Assembly: GCF_009709555.1 (NCBI RefSeq)
Contig: NZ_WJBG01000127.1
Span: 1-64,000, forward strand
Direction of reading: 5' to 3'
DNA length: 64,000 bases
From: Streptomyces blattellae
Lineage (GTDB): Bacteria > Actinomycetota > Actinomycetes > Streptomycetales > Streptomycetaceae
In this document: in pieces, positions 48,001-55,272 of the stretch
How positions within the stretch are numbered: the first letter of the stretch is position 1
Layout of the letters: every line of letters begins with the position of its first letter
Translations under genes and position numbers: made by a program
Notes under the pieces: model-generated
Told to the model about the DNA's origin: nothing
Databases searched by the model: none
Seen by the model: only the letters and a program-made list of their open reading frames with translations

Positions 48001-48754
48001 CGTCGGTCTGGTCGCCGAAGACCTGCGGTGAGGCGATGGGGAGGTCGGCGTACCAGTCGTAGAACGACAGCAGCGTGCCGCCGATCAGCGACATGAAGCG
48101 GGCACCGGCGGCGAAGGAGGCCATCGACATCGCCGGGATCGGCGAGAAGCCGGCGACGCGGTCGGGACCGTACGCCTTGATGGTGTGCACATGCGCGGCG
48201 GCGATCAGCTCGCTCACCTCGTCCCAGCCGGCGCGCACGAGGCCGCCCTTGCCACGGGCCCGCTTGTAGGCACGGGCCTTCGCCGGGTCGGAGGTGATCT
48301 CGGCCCAGGCCGCCACGGGGTCGCCCAGCCGCTTGCGCGCCTCCCGCCAGAGCTTCAGCAGCGCGCCCCGCACGTACGGGTATCGCACGCGACTCGGCGA
48401 GTACGTGTACCAGGAGAAGGAGGCACCACGTGGGCAGCCTCGCGGCTCGTACTCCGGGCAGTCCGCGCCGATCGACGGGTAGTCGGTGGCCTGGTGCTCC
48501 CAGGTGATGATGCCGTCCTTGACGTACACCATCCAGGAGCAGGAACCGGTGCAGTTCACTCCGTGCGTGGAGCGCACGACCTTGTCGTGGGCCCAGCGGT
48601 CCCGGTAGAAGCCCTCCCACTTCCCGTCGTTCACACCGAACACCGCGCGGCCGTCGGCCGACACCTCGCGACGGGTGAGCAGCCTGCGAGTCGCCAGCGG
48701 CCAGCCTTCCGCGGTGCGCGGCTCCCGCCGTCGTGCGTTCTGTTCGTTCTCCAT
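45056..48754 (-). CDS. narG: Respiratory nitrate reductase alpha (catalytic) subunit
   Basis: This 1232-residue catalytic subunit has the expected length. The N-terminal FS0 cluster ligands HGVNCTGSCSWMVYV include the characteristic His and Cys residues, and the following EPRGCPRGASFSWYTYSPSR is typical. Molybdenum cofactor signatures include WGSNIPVTRTPDAHFLTE, the ligand region TDYPSIGADCPEYE and GAGTNHWFHSDTIYRAF. It reduces nitrate to nitrite on the cytosolic side in the NarGHI complex. The ATG at 48754 fits the N-terminus. No narK transporter is in the window. A 21-bp palindrome lies 91 bases upstream. Confidence 0.95.
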   Translation of the reverse strand: MENEQNARRREPRTAEGWPLATRRLLTRREVSADGRAVFGVNDGKWEGFYRDRWAHDKVVRSTHGVNCTGSCSWMVYVKDGIITWEHQATDYPSIGADCPEYEPRGCPRGASFSWYTYSPSRVRYPYVRGALLKLWREARKRLGDPVAAWAEITSDPAKARAYKRARGKGGLVRAGWDEVSELIAAAHVHTIKAYGPDRVAGFSPIPAMSMASFAAGARFMSLIGGTLLSFYDWYADLPIASPQVFGDQTDVPEAADWWNAGYLIMWGSNIPVTRTPDAHFLTETRYNGTKVVAVSPDYADNVKHADEWLAPHPGTDGALAMAMGQVILREFLVDREVPYFRDYLRTFTDAPFLVTLRENEHGLVPDGFLTAADLGRDTEHAESKTVLLDAATGRPVVPNGSLGFRWGEAEPGRWNLDLGNTVPELSLIDRAEETVAVALPRFDEGGTEGGSVMVRGVPVRRIGGRVVTTVFDLMLAQYGVQRPGLPGEWPSSYEDASQPYTPAWQETITSVPAEQAARIAREFARNAERTQGRSMIALGAGTNHWFHSDTIYRAFLALVTMTGCQGVNGGGWAHYVGQEKIRPITGLQHLAFAFDWQRPTRHMAGTSYWYLNSDQWRYEAFGPDELASPLGKGRLKGKGFADCLAQAVRLGWTPGHPGFNRNPLDLTDEAAAAGRPVAEHIVSELKARRLKFAAEDPDDPANFPRVLTVWRANLLGSSGKGNEYFLRHLLGTDAAVRSEETPPEHRPKDVVWREDAPEGKLDLLVTVDFRMTSTGLLADVVLPAATWYEKDDLSSTDMHPFVHAFTPAIAPPWQARTDYDTFLTIADRFSELAAEHLGTRTDVLAVPLLHDTPDELAQPGGVVKDWKTGDCEPVPGRTMPKLVVIERDYGATAQKMRAVGPLLDTLGTTTKGVTVHPDQELDELRRRCGTVRDGVAAGRPSLATATDMCEAILALSGTTNGRLATEGFRELERQTGSEGLVELAAEREAERITFADTRTQPRSVMTSYEWSGSETGGRRYSPFVINTEHLKPWHTLTGRQHFFVQHDWIAELGEQLPVYRPPLNTPRHYGDEQLREDGRAEVTVRYLTPHSKWSIHSNYQDNKHMLDLSRGGPTIWMSTVDAEKIGVKDNEWIEAYNRNGVVAARAVVTHRMPEGTVYMYHAQDRTVNVPKTEVSGKRGGIHNSLTRLLLKPTHLAGGYAQFTYAFNYYGPTGNQRDEVTVIRRRSQDVEY

Positions 48755-49158
48755 GACCGGGAACGCTAAGCGGCGCACGGGGTCCCGCACCTGGGGCCGG
48801 CGGTCCCCACCGGGTGACCTTCCGGCCCACTTCCGGCTGCCGGAACAGGGCCCAATGGTCCCTGTGACGGGACCGGTCGGCCGGGCAGGCCGGTGCGCCG
48901 GCTCCCCCGGCCCTGGCCGCCGAGACCAGCGCCGAGCTGACGCGTGGCACCTCACGCTGGTGCGGTGTGACGCGGTCTGCTCGGCGTCGAGGAGGACTTG
49001 CCGGCACCGGCCGCACGGCATCCAGGCCAGCCCCACAAGCCGGGCGCCCACCGGTACGAAGCCCCGCGGACCGGCTTCCCGCCGCGCGAGACATCCGCGC
49101 CCGACCCCGAGCGGGCGGCGCCACGGTCGTCGTACGTCAGAGCGACCTGAGTCGCCGG
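48755..49158. other. narG upstream region with a cytidine-deaminase-like fragment
   Basis: This 404-base gap holds the narG promoter and the palindrome at 48845-48865. From about 48980 to 49060, on the minus strand and in frame with narG, the sequence reads WMPCGRCRQVLLDAEQTA, which resembles the zinc-binding motif of cytidine deaminases, but no start or remaining domain can be seen. It may be a relic or chance similarity. Confidence 0.4.
48845..48865. promoter_or_regulatory. Imperfect palindrome upstream of narG, OsdR/DosR-like operator candidate
   Basis: The arms ACAGGG and CCCTGT flank CCCAATGGT, with 18 of 20 positions symmetric (one mismatched pair) around a central base. The core GGN-CCA-N-TGG-NCC is reminiscent of DosR/DevR-type boxes in actinobacteria, which control nitrate respiration and other low-oxygen genes. 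The site is 91 bases before the narG ATG. A similar, weaker site at 50446-50457 lies upstream of the cyclic-nucleotide-binding gene. Confidence 0.5.
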
Positions 49159-49893
49159 TCACGCGGGAGAGGCGCTCGCGTCACCCTGCGCGGGGGAAGC
49201 CCCCTCGGCGGAGGGGGAAGCAGCCGACGCCGTCGACTCCGTCGAGCGACCGTTCCCCGTCACCTCGAAGTCCACGTCCACGACGCCCTCGACCGCCCTG
49301 ACCAGGCGCGCGGCCACCGGAACCAAGGATGTGTCCCGGACCCGGCCGAGGAGCTTGACAACCCCCTCGTGCACCTCCACCCGCACGGCCGACACCGGCG
49401 GCGGGAAGAGATACGACACGACCTCCCGCCGGACCTCCTCAGCGATCTCGTCGTCGTGCCGCAGGAACACCTTCAGCAGGTCCGCGCGGCTGACGATGCC
49501 CTGCACCATGCCCTCCTCGTCGACGACGGGCAGCCGCTTGACCTTGGCGCGCGCCATGGTCCGCGCGGCCTGCGCCAGGGTCGCATCAGGGCTGGTGGTG
49601 AGGGCGGGAGCGGTCATCAGCTCACCGGCGGTCACCGCGCCGGCCTTGGCCAGGTCGGAGAGGCGTCGCAGCTGCGTGTACCGGTCGGGATCACTGTCGC
49701 GGAACTCCTGCTTGGGCAGGAGGTCGGCCTCGGAGACGACGCCGACGACGCGGCCCTCTCCCTCCACCACGGGCAGGGCGCTGACCTTCCACTCCTGCAT
49801 CATCCGCACGATCTCCTTGAACGTGGCTCCGCGCCCGATGGCAGCGACCGTGTGGGTCATGACATCGCTCACGATGTGCGGGGTGCCGTGCAT
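49159..49893 (-). CDS. CBS-domain protein with a C-terminal BON-like domain
   Basis: This 244-residue cytosolic protein has two CBS domains (VSDVMTHTVAAIGRGATFKE, ALPVVEGEGRVVGVVSEADLL and VTAGELMTAPALTTSPDATL, RLPVVDEEGMVQGIVSRADL) that bind adenosyl ligands, then a BON-type domain (RVEVHEGVVKLLGRVRDTSL, VEGVVDVDFEV). Such proteins belong to the dormancy and low-oxygen response of several Streptomyces. The Ser/Ala-rich tail is low complexity. It lies 24 bases downstream of the cyclic-nucleotide-binding gene and is probably cotranscribed with it. Confidence 0.9.
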   Translation of the reverse strand: MHGTPHIVSDVMTHTVAAIGRGATFKEIVRMMQEWKVSALPVVEGEGRVVGVVSEADLLPKQEFRDSDPDRYTQLRRLSDLAKAGAVTAGELMTAPALTTSPDATLAQAARTMARAKVKRLPVVDEEGMVQGIVSRADLLKVFLRHDDEIAEEVRREVVSYLFPPPVSAVRVEVHEGVVKLLGRVRDTSLVPVAARLVRAVEGVVDVDFEVTGNGRSTESTASAASPSAEGASPAQGDASASPA

Positions 49894-49917
49894 AGCGCCT
49901 CCTTGACGCGTTCGGTG

Positions 49918-50382
49918 TCAGCGGGGGGTGCCGCTGCCGTATGGGGCGTACAGGTCCAGCAGCCGGGTTCGGGCCGAGCGCAGGCGGTGGGCGAGGATGT
50001 CGCCCACCCATTGGGCGACCGAGGCGCCGAGAGCGCGATCGTCCTGGCACATCGCGCGGACCGCCGTGGCGTCGAACTCGTACGCGCGCACCGGGCTGGT
50101 CGCCTCGGCGCCCAGGTGCCAGGTGTGCGGGGCGAACAACCAGGACCAGCCGACGAGTTCGTTGTGTCCGAGAGTCTCGATGACGGCCGCCTTCCGGCCC
50201 GGCACGCGCATGTCGAGTTCGACCGTGCCGGTACGGATGATCCAGAACCGATCGGCGTGCCCGCCCTCTTCGAAGAGGCGGGTGCCCTGGGGGAACGACA
50301 CCTCACGGGCGATCCGCATCAGCCGGTTCCGGTGCTCGGCGGGCAGCGCCCGCAGCATGCTGGTGGTGGCGGGGGCGTTCAT
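49918..50382 (-). CDS. Cyclic nucleotide-binding-domain protein (Crp-like sensor without DNA-binding domain)
   Basis: This 154-residue protein is essentially one cyclic-nucleotide-binding jelly roll: FPQGTRLFEEGGHADRFWII, RTGTVELDMRVPGRKAAVIE, then LGHNELVGWSWLFAPHTWHLGAEA and YEFDATAVRAM. No helix-turn-helix follows; the end is a helical segment, so it cannot act as a Crp regulator alone and may instead bind or gate a partner. The pattern ELVGW differs from the Crp phosphate-binding cassette, so the ligand is uncertain. The ATG at 50382 has GGAGG 8 bases upstream. It is the first gene of a two-gene unit with the CBS protein. Confidence 0.85.
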   Translation of the reverse strand: MNAPATTSMLRALPAEHRNRLMRIAREVSFPQGTRLFEEGGHADRFWIIRTGTVELDMRVPGRKAAVIETLGHNELVGWSWLFAPHTWHLGAEATSPVRAYEFDATAVRAMCQDDRALGASVAQWVGDILAHRLRSARTRLLDLYAPYGSGTPR

Positions 50383-50445
50383 GGCCGTGCCTCCAGAAAA
50401 GGTGTACGAGTCTACCGATTCCAGCGTGTCCGAGCCTCCTGGACC

Positions 50446-50457
50446 GGACCATGGGCC
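50446..50457. promoter_or_regulatory. Weaker palindrome GGACCATGGGCC upstream of the cyclic-nucleotide-binding gene
   Basis: GGACCATGGGCC has near-dyad symmetry (GGNCCATGGNCC) and resembles the narG upstream palindrome with one base less in the centre. It lies 63 bases before the ATG at 50382 and between that gene and the divergent small ORF, so it could serve either. Confidence 0.35.
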
Positions 50458-50574
50458 ACTCGGCCCCACGGTCGGGCCACCCGGCGCCGGGTGAGAGTCC
50501 TTCGGCACGCTGCACCGGCTCCGAGCCTGAGGTTCGATGAGAAGGGGAGATCTTCCAGCGGAAGGGTGAGCGCC

Positions 50575-50793
50575 GTGCACACGTCACCGGCACGTTCGTC
50601 CTGGCGGCCGTCCGCCATCCTCCTGGTGATCAGCGGGGTGGTCACGTTCCTGCTCAGCGCCATCCGCGACGCGCTTGCGTTGCGGGCGCAGCGCCGCCGG
50701 GTCCCCCGGCAGGTGCCGGCCATTCCGACCACCGATGTGATCGAGACGTACCCCCGCCCCGATCGGACCCTCGTCCGTCACCGAGCCCTGTGA
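50575..50793 (+). CDS. Small single-helix membrane protein (hypothetical)
   Basis: The GTG at 50575 starts a 72-residue frame with GGAAGG about 9 bases upstream. It has one hydrophobic segment (SAILLVISGVVTFLLSAI) and an Arg-rich cytosolic part (LRAQRRRVPRQVPA). An alternative GTG at 50566 would overlap its own ribosome binding site. It is divergent from the cyclic-nucleotide-binding gene. No family is recognised. Confidence 0.5.
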   Translation: MHTSPARSSWRPSAILLVISGVVTFLLSAIRDALALRAQRRRVPRQVPAIPTTDVIETYPRPDRTLVRHRAL

Positions 50794-51365
50794 CCCCGGC
50801 GGGCTCACCGTGCTCCCCCAAACGGCCGGTCGCCGGGACCGCCCGCTCCGTGGTACTCGTTCGCGGCGACGGGCCCTCCGCCGCCGGACACCCACCGACG
50901 GCGTACGACCGGCTGATCGAGTTCGCCAGGCACCATCCGACGACGCCGAGGACCGTCCGAATCCGGCAACCGGACCTGAACCGCCGGCTGCGGAAGAGCG
51001 GAGGACGTCTCGGAAGCCTCACCATCAGGGCTTCGGCACGCCGGCCCGTCGGTCCCGCCAGGACCGGCCGATGAGAGGACGGTTCGGCCCGGGAGCCCGG
51101 GCCGGTCGGCCCATGCGCCCTCGAAGCGATGCGCGCGAGGCTGAAGTGGCATCGAGGAGTCGGCTACCCGGGCCCGGGAGGGCCCCGAAGGGACGGCAAC
51201 GGCGGGACGGCACCGGCCGAACCGGTCGCTCGGCCCGCGAGTTCCGGCCCCGGTGCACACCGCAGGGGCGCGGCTCCCGGTGGTGTCCGAGGAGGCCCGC
51301 GGGCGTCGTACGCACCACAGATCGGCCGCGCTCCGCTGGAACGTGCAGGAGAGGAGGAGACCGCC
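50794..51365. other. Intergenic region before the second CBS gene
   Basis: This 572-base gap holds no convincing gene; the long frames are low-complexity shadows. It contains a palindrome at 51086-51103 (GGCCCGGG-AG-CCCGGGCC), possibly a terminator, and a 15-bp dyad ACCGG-N5-CCGGT at 51212-51226 that could be an operator of the CBS gene. Confidence 0.45.
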
Positions 51366-52091
51366 GTGAAGACCCGCAAAGTCGGCGAGGTGATGACCGG
51401 TGAGGTCAACGCCGCCCGCCGGGAGACGCCGCTCAAGGATGTGGCACGGCTGCTGGACCGGCATCGGATCAGTGGCCTGCCGGTGGTGGACGACGACGAC
51501 AAGGTCGTGGGCGTGATCTCCGGGACCGACCTGATACGCCGACAGGCGGCTCAGGCCGTACGGACCCCGGGGCGCCGCTTCCGGCTCTCCGCACTGCGCC
51601 GCAAGGCGCGGCGCGCGACCGCCGAAGCCCGAGCCACGACTGCCGGGCACCTGATGTCGACGCCCGCGATCACCGTGCACCCGGAACAGCGCGTGGCGGA
51701 CGCGGCCCGAGTGATGGAACAGCACCACGTCGAACGGCTGCCCGTGGTCGACGAGGAAGACCGCCTCATCGGCATCGTCACCCGCCGCGACCTGCTGCGG
51801 GTCTTCCTGCGCAGCGACGAGGAGATCCGCCAGGAGGTCATCGACGAGGTCCTGACCCGCGCCATGTGCCTGCCGCCCCACACCGTGATCGTGTCCGTCC
51901 GCGACGGAGTGACCACGCTGGAGGGCCGCATGGAGCACCGCAGCGACATCCCGCTCGTGGTCCAGCTGGTCTGGAAGGTGGATGGCGTCGTGGGCGTGAT
52001 GAACAGCCTCACGTTCCGCATCGACGACACCCGCCCGCCCGAGAAACACCCCTCGCGCCGGATCGCCCACTACTGGCTTCCGGAGCGGTGA
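51366..52091 (+). CDS. CBS-domain protein with a C-terminal BON-like domain
   Basis: This 241-residue protein is built like the CBS protein at 49159-49893: two CBS domains (VGEVMTGEVNAARRETPLKD, GLPVVDDDDKVVGVISGTDL and HLMSTPAITVHPEQRVADAA, RLPVVDEEDRLIGIVTRRDL), then a BON-like end (VSVRDGVTTLEGRMEHRSDI, VDGVVGVMNSLTF). The GTG at 51366 has GGAGAGGAGGAG upstream. It is on the plus strand, unlike its paralogue, and converges on the membrane-anchored gene with a 67-base gap. The linker between CBS domains is longer and basic (RRFRLSALRRKARRATAEAR). Confidence 0.9.
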   Translation: MKTRKVGEVMTGEVNAARRETPLKDVARLLDRHRISGLPVVDDDDKVVGVISGTDLIRRQAAQAVRTPGRRFRLSALRRKARRATAEARATTAGHLMSTPAITVHPEQRVADAARVMEQHHVERLPVVDEEDRLIGIVTRRDLLRVFLRSDEEIRQEVIDEVLTRAMCLPPHTVIVSVRDGVTTLEGRMEHRSDIPLVVQLVWKVDGVVGVMNSLTFRIDDTRPPEKHPSRRIAHYWLPER

Positions 52092-52158
52092 CCCCGAGGC
52101 ACCGGGGCGCGGGCCGGCAGCCGGCACGGAACCACCACGTCCGTGCTCTCGGGGAGCG
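52092..52158. terminator. Possible bidirectional terminator between convergent genes
   Basis: CCCCG-N6-CGGGG (52092-52107) and GCCGGC-A-GCCGGC nearby can form short GC hairpins between two convergent stop codons. The stems are short, so the call is weak. Confidence 0.3.
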
Positions 52159-52878
52159 CTACGCCCCGGAGGCGAAGGCCGTGTCGCTGAGGTCGCGTTC
52201 CAGGGTGACCCCCTGGAAGCCGTAGGTGCCGATCGAGGGGACTTTCAGGAGCAGGCAGAAGCGTTCGGTGGAGGAAACGGTGTCCGCTATCCGTCGGTAC
52301 GAGTGGCGGAGGAAGTATGCGGCGGCGTGGTTGGTGACGGCGCTCTGCCCGCAGATGAGGAGGACGGGACGGGACCCGCCCGGAGCGGTGAACTTCGCGA
52401 GCAGCGCGTATCCCTCGTTCCGGCGGACCCAGCGGTAGCGCTCGCCGTCCGCCTCGATGGCCAGCGGATGGTCCGGATGCGTGTAGGGGTGGAACAGGAC
52501 GCCGGGAAGGCTGTGGGCGAGATGGCCCGCGCTCCGCACGTTCGAGCCGAGCGGGCCCCCGATGCAGAACTCCGGCTTGTCCCCGTTGCTGCCCCGGAAG
52601 TCGTCGCTGCGGACGATCTCGACCTCGCACCGCAGGCTGTGGCTGAGGACGGCCGCCTCGATCATCGCCTGCACGTCGTGGTGATGGGTGGTGCCCGGAG
52701 CGCCGTACTTGTTGTTCATCACGATCAGGCAGGTGTCGCCGGGACGGACGCCGACGACGCGCATCCGCACCCGCAGATCCCGGTTGTGCCTGCCGCGCTG
52801 CCACAGCCACACCGCCAGGCCGCTCAGGCAGCTGGCCAGCAGCCCCAGCATGAGATCACCGATCGCCCCCGCCAGCAT
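52159..52878 (-). CDS. Membrane-anchored protein of unknown function, last gene of the dynamin/TIR operon
   Basis: This 239-residue protein has one N-terminal hydrophobic segment (IGDLMLGLLASCLSGLAVWLW) and a soluble domain with a Rossmann-like beta-alpha pattern: DTCLIVMNNKYGAPGTTHHH, VEIVRSDDFRG and two Gly-rich repeats, CIGGPLGSNVRSAGHLAH and LLICGQSAVTNHAAAYFL. No known family is recognised. It starts 75 bases after the TIR-glycosyltransferase stop with a GGGGGAG ribosome binding site 6 bases upstream, so it is probably in the same transcript. It may be the membrane-facing sensor or effector. Confidence 0.75.
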   Translation of the reverse strand: MLAGAIGDLMLGLLASCLSGLAVWLWQRGRHNRDLRVRMRVVGVRPGDTCLIVMNNKYGAPGTTHHHDVQAMIEAAVLSHSLRCEVEIVRSDDFRGSNGDKPEFCIGGPLGSNVRSAGHLAHSLPGVLFHPYTHPDHPLAIEADGERYRWVRRNEGYALLAKFTAPGGSRPVLLICGQSAVTNHAAAYFLRHSYRRIADTVSSTERFCLLLKVPSIGTYGFQGVTLERDLSDTAFASGA

Positions 52879-52953
52879 GTCGCTCCCCCTGAAACGCCTC
52901 TGTGACTGCCTCGCCCTTGCCCACGTGTGCCGTCGTCGCCAAAGCCACCGCGG

Positions 52954-55272
52954 TCACGACGGCACCGCGGCGACGACCGTATCGCGGTCACGCAGCCGGC
53001 CGAGCAGAGAGGCCGCCGCGGCGTACCAGGTGTGGCTCTTCCCGAGGTGCTCGCGCAGACGCGCCGCCCGGCGGAAGGCCGCCTCCCGATCGTCGAGGAC
53101 GCGTTCCACAGCGCGGCTCCAGCGCTCCGCGTCCTGCTCGTCGTCCCGGGTCTCCACGACGTGGTGCGCGGCCTCCCGCACGCCCAGCGTCTCGCGCAGC
53201 AGCCGGCCGAGCCCGCTGGCCGAGCTGACCAGGACCGGTGTGCCCACGGCGATCGCCTCCGCGGCGGACAGGCCGAACCCCTCGCCGCGGGAGGGAAGCA
53301 GCACCAGACTGGCGGCCGTCAGATCGGAGGCCAGGACACGGCTCTCGGTGCGGTACGGCTTGATGTATATGCTCAGATCGCCGCTGCCCGCGTGCCGCTC
53401 GATGCGCTCACGCAGTTCGGCTCCGGACTGACCGGCCGCCAGGCCCCGGATGACGAGGTCCAGTTTCCGGTCGCCGTGCGTCCGCCCCACGAACCGGCCG
53501 AGCGCCTCTGCCGCCAGGTCGAGGCCCTTGAGCCGGACGTCCTCGGCACGGCCGAAGACCAGGACCGCCGGGTCGCCGGCGGGCACGCTCCGCCGCTCGG
53601 GGGCCGTGGCGCCGAAGCTCGTCTCCGCGTACATGTCGAAGCCCGGGTAGACACAGTGCAGGGTGGTGCTGGACGACTCCCGCCCGGGAAAGTACCGGGC
53701 GTACTTGTTGTGCAGGTAGGGACCCACAACGGCGGCGTGGTCGGCCGAGCCGGCCAGAGCCAGTTCCACCTCGGTCCGCTCGTCGGCCCGCTGCACGGGG
53801 TCGTCCGCCCGGTCCTCCTTCAGGTGCTCAAGGGCGTACGGCAGCATGTGGATGATGTGCACCAACTGGGCGTCCGTGTAGTGCTGGTCACGCAGGAGCT
53901 GGGCGGCCGGCCCGGTGACGCGGCCGTGCCCCAGGATCACGTCGGGCACCACGGTCAGCTTCTCCGGCCTGCGCAACAGGGACAGCTCACCCATCCACAC
54001 GGGCGGCACCTGCGCCTCGACCAGGACCACGCCGTGCCGTCCCGCGTCCGCCTCCTCCTCCCGGTCGGCCTTGGGCACCAGGCAGTACACCTCCGCTCCG
54101 GCGGCGGCGAGGGCCCGGCACAGGCAGCGATTGAACGTGCTCAGGCCGCCGAGCCGCGACGCCCACTCGGTGGCGACCGCCAGGATCCGCAGCGGCCGGG
54201 ACGGTTCCGGGGGCCGGGGCACGGTCTCTCCGGCGGGCGGCGGTGCGGAGCTCCGGTACCGGTGGGCGCCCTCCAGCCAGCCGGAGTGCGCCGGGATCAG
54301 CAGCAGATGGCCGGGCTCCGGCGGCAGCAGGCCCGTCAGCCGCTCCGGGGCGGTCGCCCGGTCGAACACGATCAGCCAGCGCGGCCGTTGCGTGAGACGG
54401 GCGAAGAGCGCTGCGATGACTGCGTCGGCGCCGCCGTCCACGACCAGACCGAGCCTGGTGGCCAGTGCGGCATACGACGCCCTGACCCGGTCGGCGTCGT
54501 CGGCGTCCACCCACCAGACGAGGTCGTACTGACTGCGGAAGCGGGCCTCGTATTCCCGGGCGACGTCGTCCGCGCCGACACCGTCCGGGCCGCGCCCGAG
54601 CGAGAGACACGCGAGATGTGCGGTGTTCAGCTCCAGCCTGAGCTGCTGCAGCAGCGACTCCCGGTCCGGGACGCCGGGCGGGTCGGCCGGTACGTTCGAC
54701 ACACCGGGTCGTGTCGTGGCGCTCGGCAGGCGGGGGGCCGGTGCCGTGGCGGCGGGCGGCCCTGAGGGCGACCTGTGGTCCGGGACCGGGCGTTCGACGG
54801 CGGTGCTCGTGCCGGAGCCCTCGGCGGCCAGCGGGGCGAAGCGGCGCTCCGCCTGCCGGACGGCGGAAACCAGCCGGTCGGAGGCTTCTTCCTCCGGCAG
54901 CCCGAAGATCTGCAGCCGCTGGACCGCGAGCAGTTCGGGCGGCAGGCCGACGGCGGGCAGCGGCTCGACCTCCACCGGCAGCAGCCGGTCCCGCGCCCCC
55001 GGCCCCGCGAGCACGGTGCTCCACTCGGCCCTCGCCCACGGCGACGCGAGGTAGTCCGGGGAGAGCAGCAGAACCAGCACGCCGCTCCGGGCAGCGTCGC
55101 CCAGCCGTTCGTCGAGGCGCTCACCCATGCGCCAGTCCCACAGGTCCGGGGTGGCCCGGAAGCCGTGCTCCTGGAGCGCCCAGGCGACCCACTCGGCCCA
55201 CGCCCGGTCCGGCCCCGCGTAGCTGACGAAGACCTGCCCCGCGGCCGTGTCCGCCACCGTACCGTCCGTCAT
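52954..55272 (-). CDS. TIR-domain / degenerate STAND / family 4 glycosyltransferase fusion
   Basis: This 772-residue protein has an N-terminal TIR domain (10-140; VFVSYAGPDRAWAEWVAWAL, LVLLLSPDYLASPWARAEW with the likely catalytic E83), a Pro/Ala-rich linker, an NB-ARC-like segment (200-335; VWWVDADDADRVR, RPRWLIVFDRAT) and a GT-B glycosyltransferase (361-772; LAVATEWASRLGGLSTFN, EGFGLSAAEAIAVGTPVLV with EX7E intact). The NB-ARC part resembles FxSxx-COOH system STAND proteins, but the P-loop GMGGVGKTQLA is replaced by GRGPDGVGADDVA (226-236) and lacks the Lys and Thr. Both catalytic ends therefore look active, while the NTPase is not. It overlaps the TIR-wHTH gene (ATGA). Confidence 0.85.
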   Translation of the reverse strand: MTDGTVADTAAGQVFVSYAGPDRAWAEWVAWALQEHGFRATPDLWDWRMGERLDERLGDAARSGVLVLLLSPDYLASPWARAEWSTVLAGPGARDRLLPVEVEPLPAVGLPPELLAVQRLQIFGLPEEEASDRLVSAVRQAERRFAPLAAEGSGTSTAVERPVPDHRSPSGPPAATAPAPRLPSATTRPGVSNVPADPPGVPDRESLLQQLRLELNTAHLACLSLGRGPDGVGADDVAREYEARFRSQYDLVWWVDADDADRVRASYAALATRLGLVVDGGADAVIAALFARLTQRPRWLIVFDRATAPERLTGLLPPEPGHLLLIPAHSGWLEGAHRYRSSAPPPAGETVPRPPEPSRPLRILAVATEWASRLGGLSTFNRCLCRALAAAGAEVYCLVPKADREEEADAGRHGVVLVEAQVPPVWMGELSLLRRPEKLTVVPDVILGHGRVTGPAAQLLRDQHYTDAQLVHIIHMLPYALEHLKEDRADDPVQRADERTEVELALAGSADHAAVVGPYLHNKYARYFPGRESSSTTLHCVYPGFDMYAETSFGATAPERRSVPAGDPAVLVFGRAEDVRLKGLDLAAEALGRFVGRTHGDRKLDLVIRGLAAGQSGAELRERIERHAGSGDLSIYIKPYRTESRVLASDLTAASLVLLPSRGEGFGLSAAEAIAVGTPVLVSSASGLGRLLRETLGVREAAHHVVETRDDEQDAERWSRAVERVLDDREAAFRRAARLREHLGKSHTWYAAAASLLGRLRDRDTVVAAVPS

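Noticed and set aside
45170..48031. Long plus-strand frame across narG
   Set aside because: Antisense shadow of narG, which has every catalytic motif.
50790..51074. Plus-strand ORF of 94 codons after the small membrane ORF
   Set aside because: Low-complexity Arg/Pro/Gly content and no motif; treated as intergenic.
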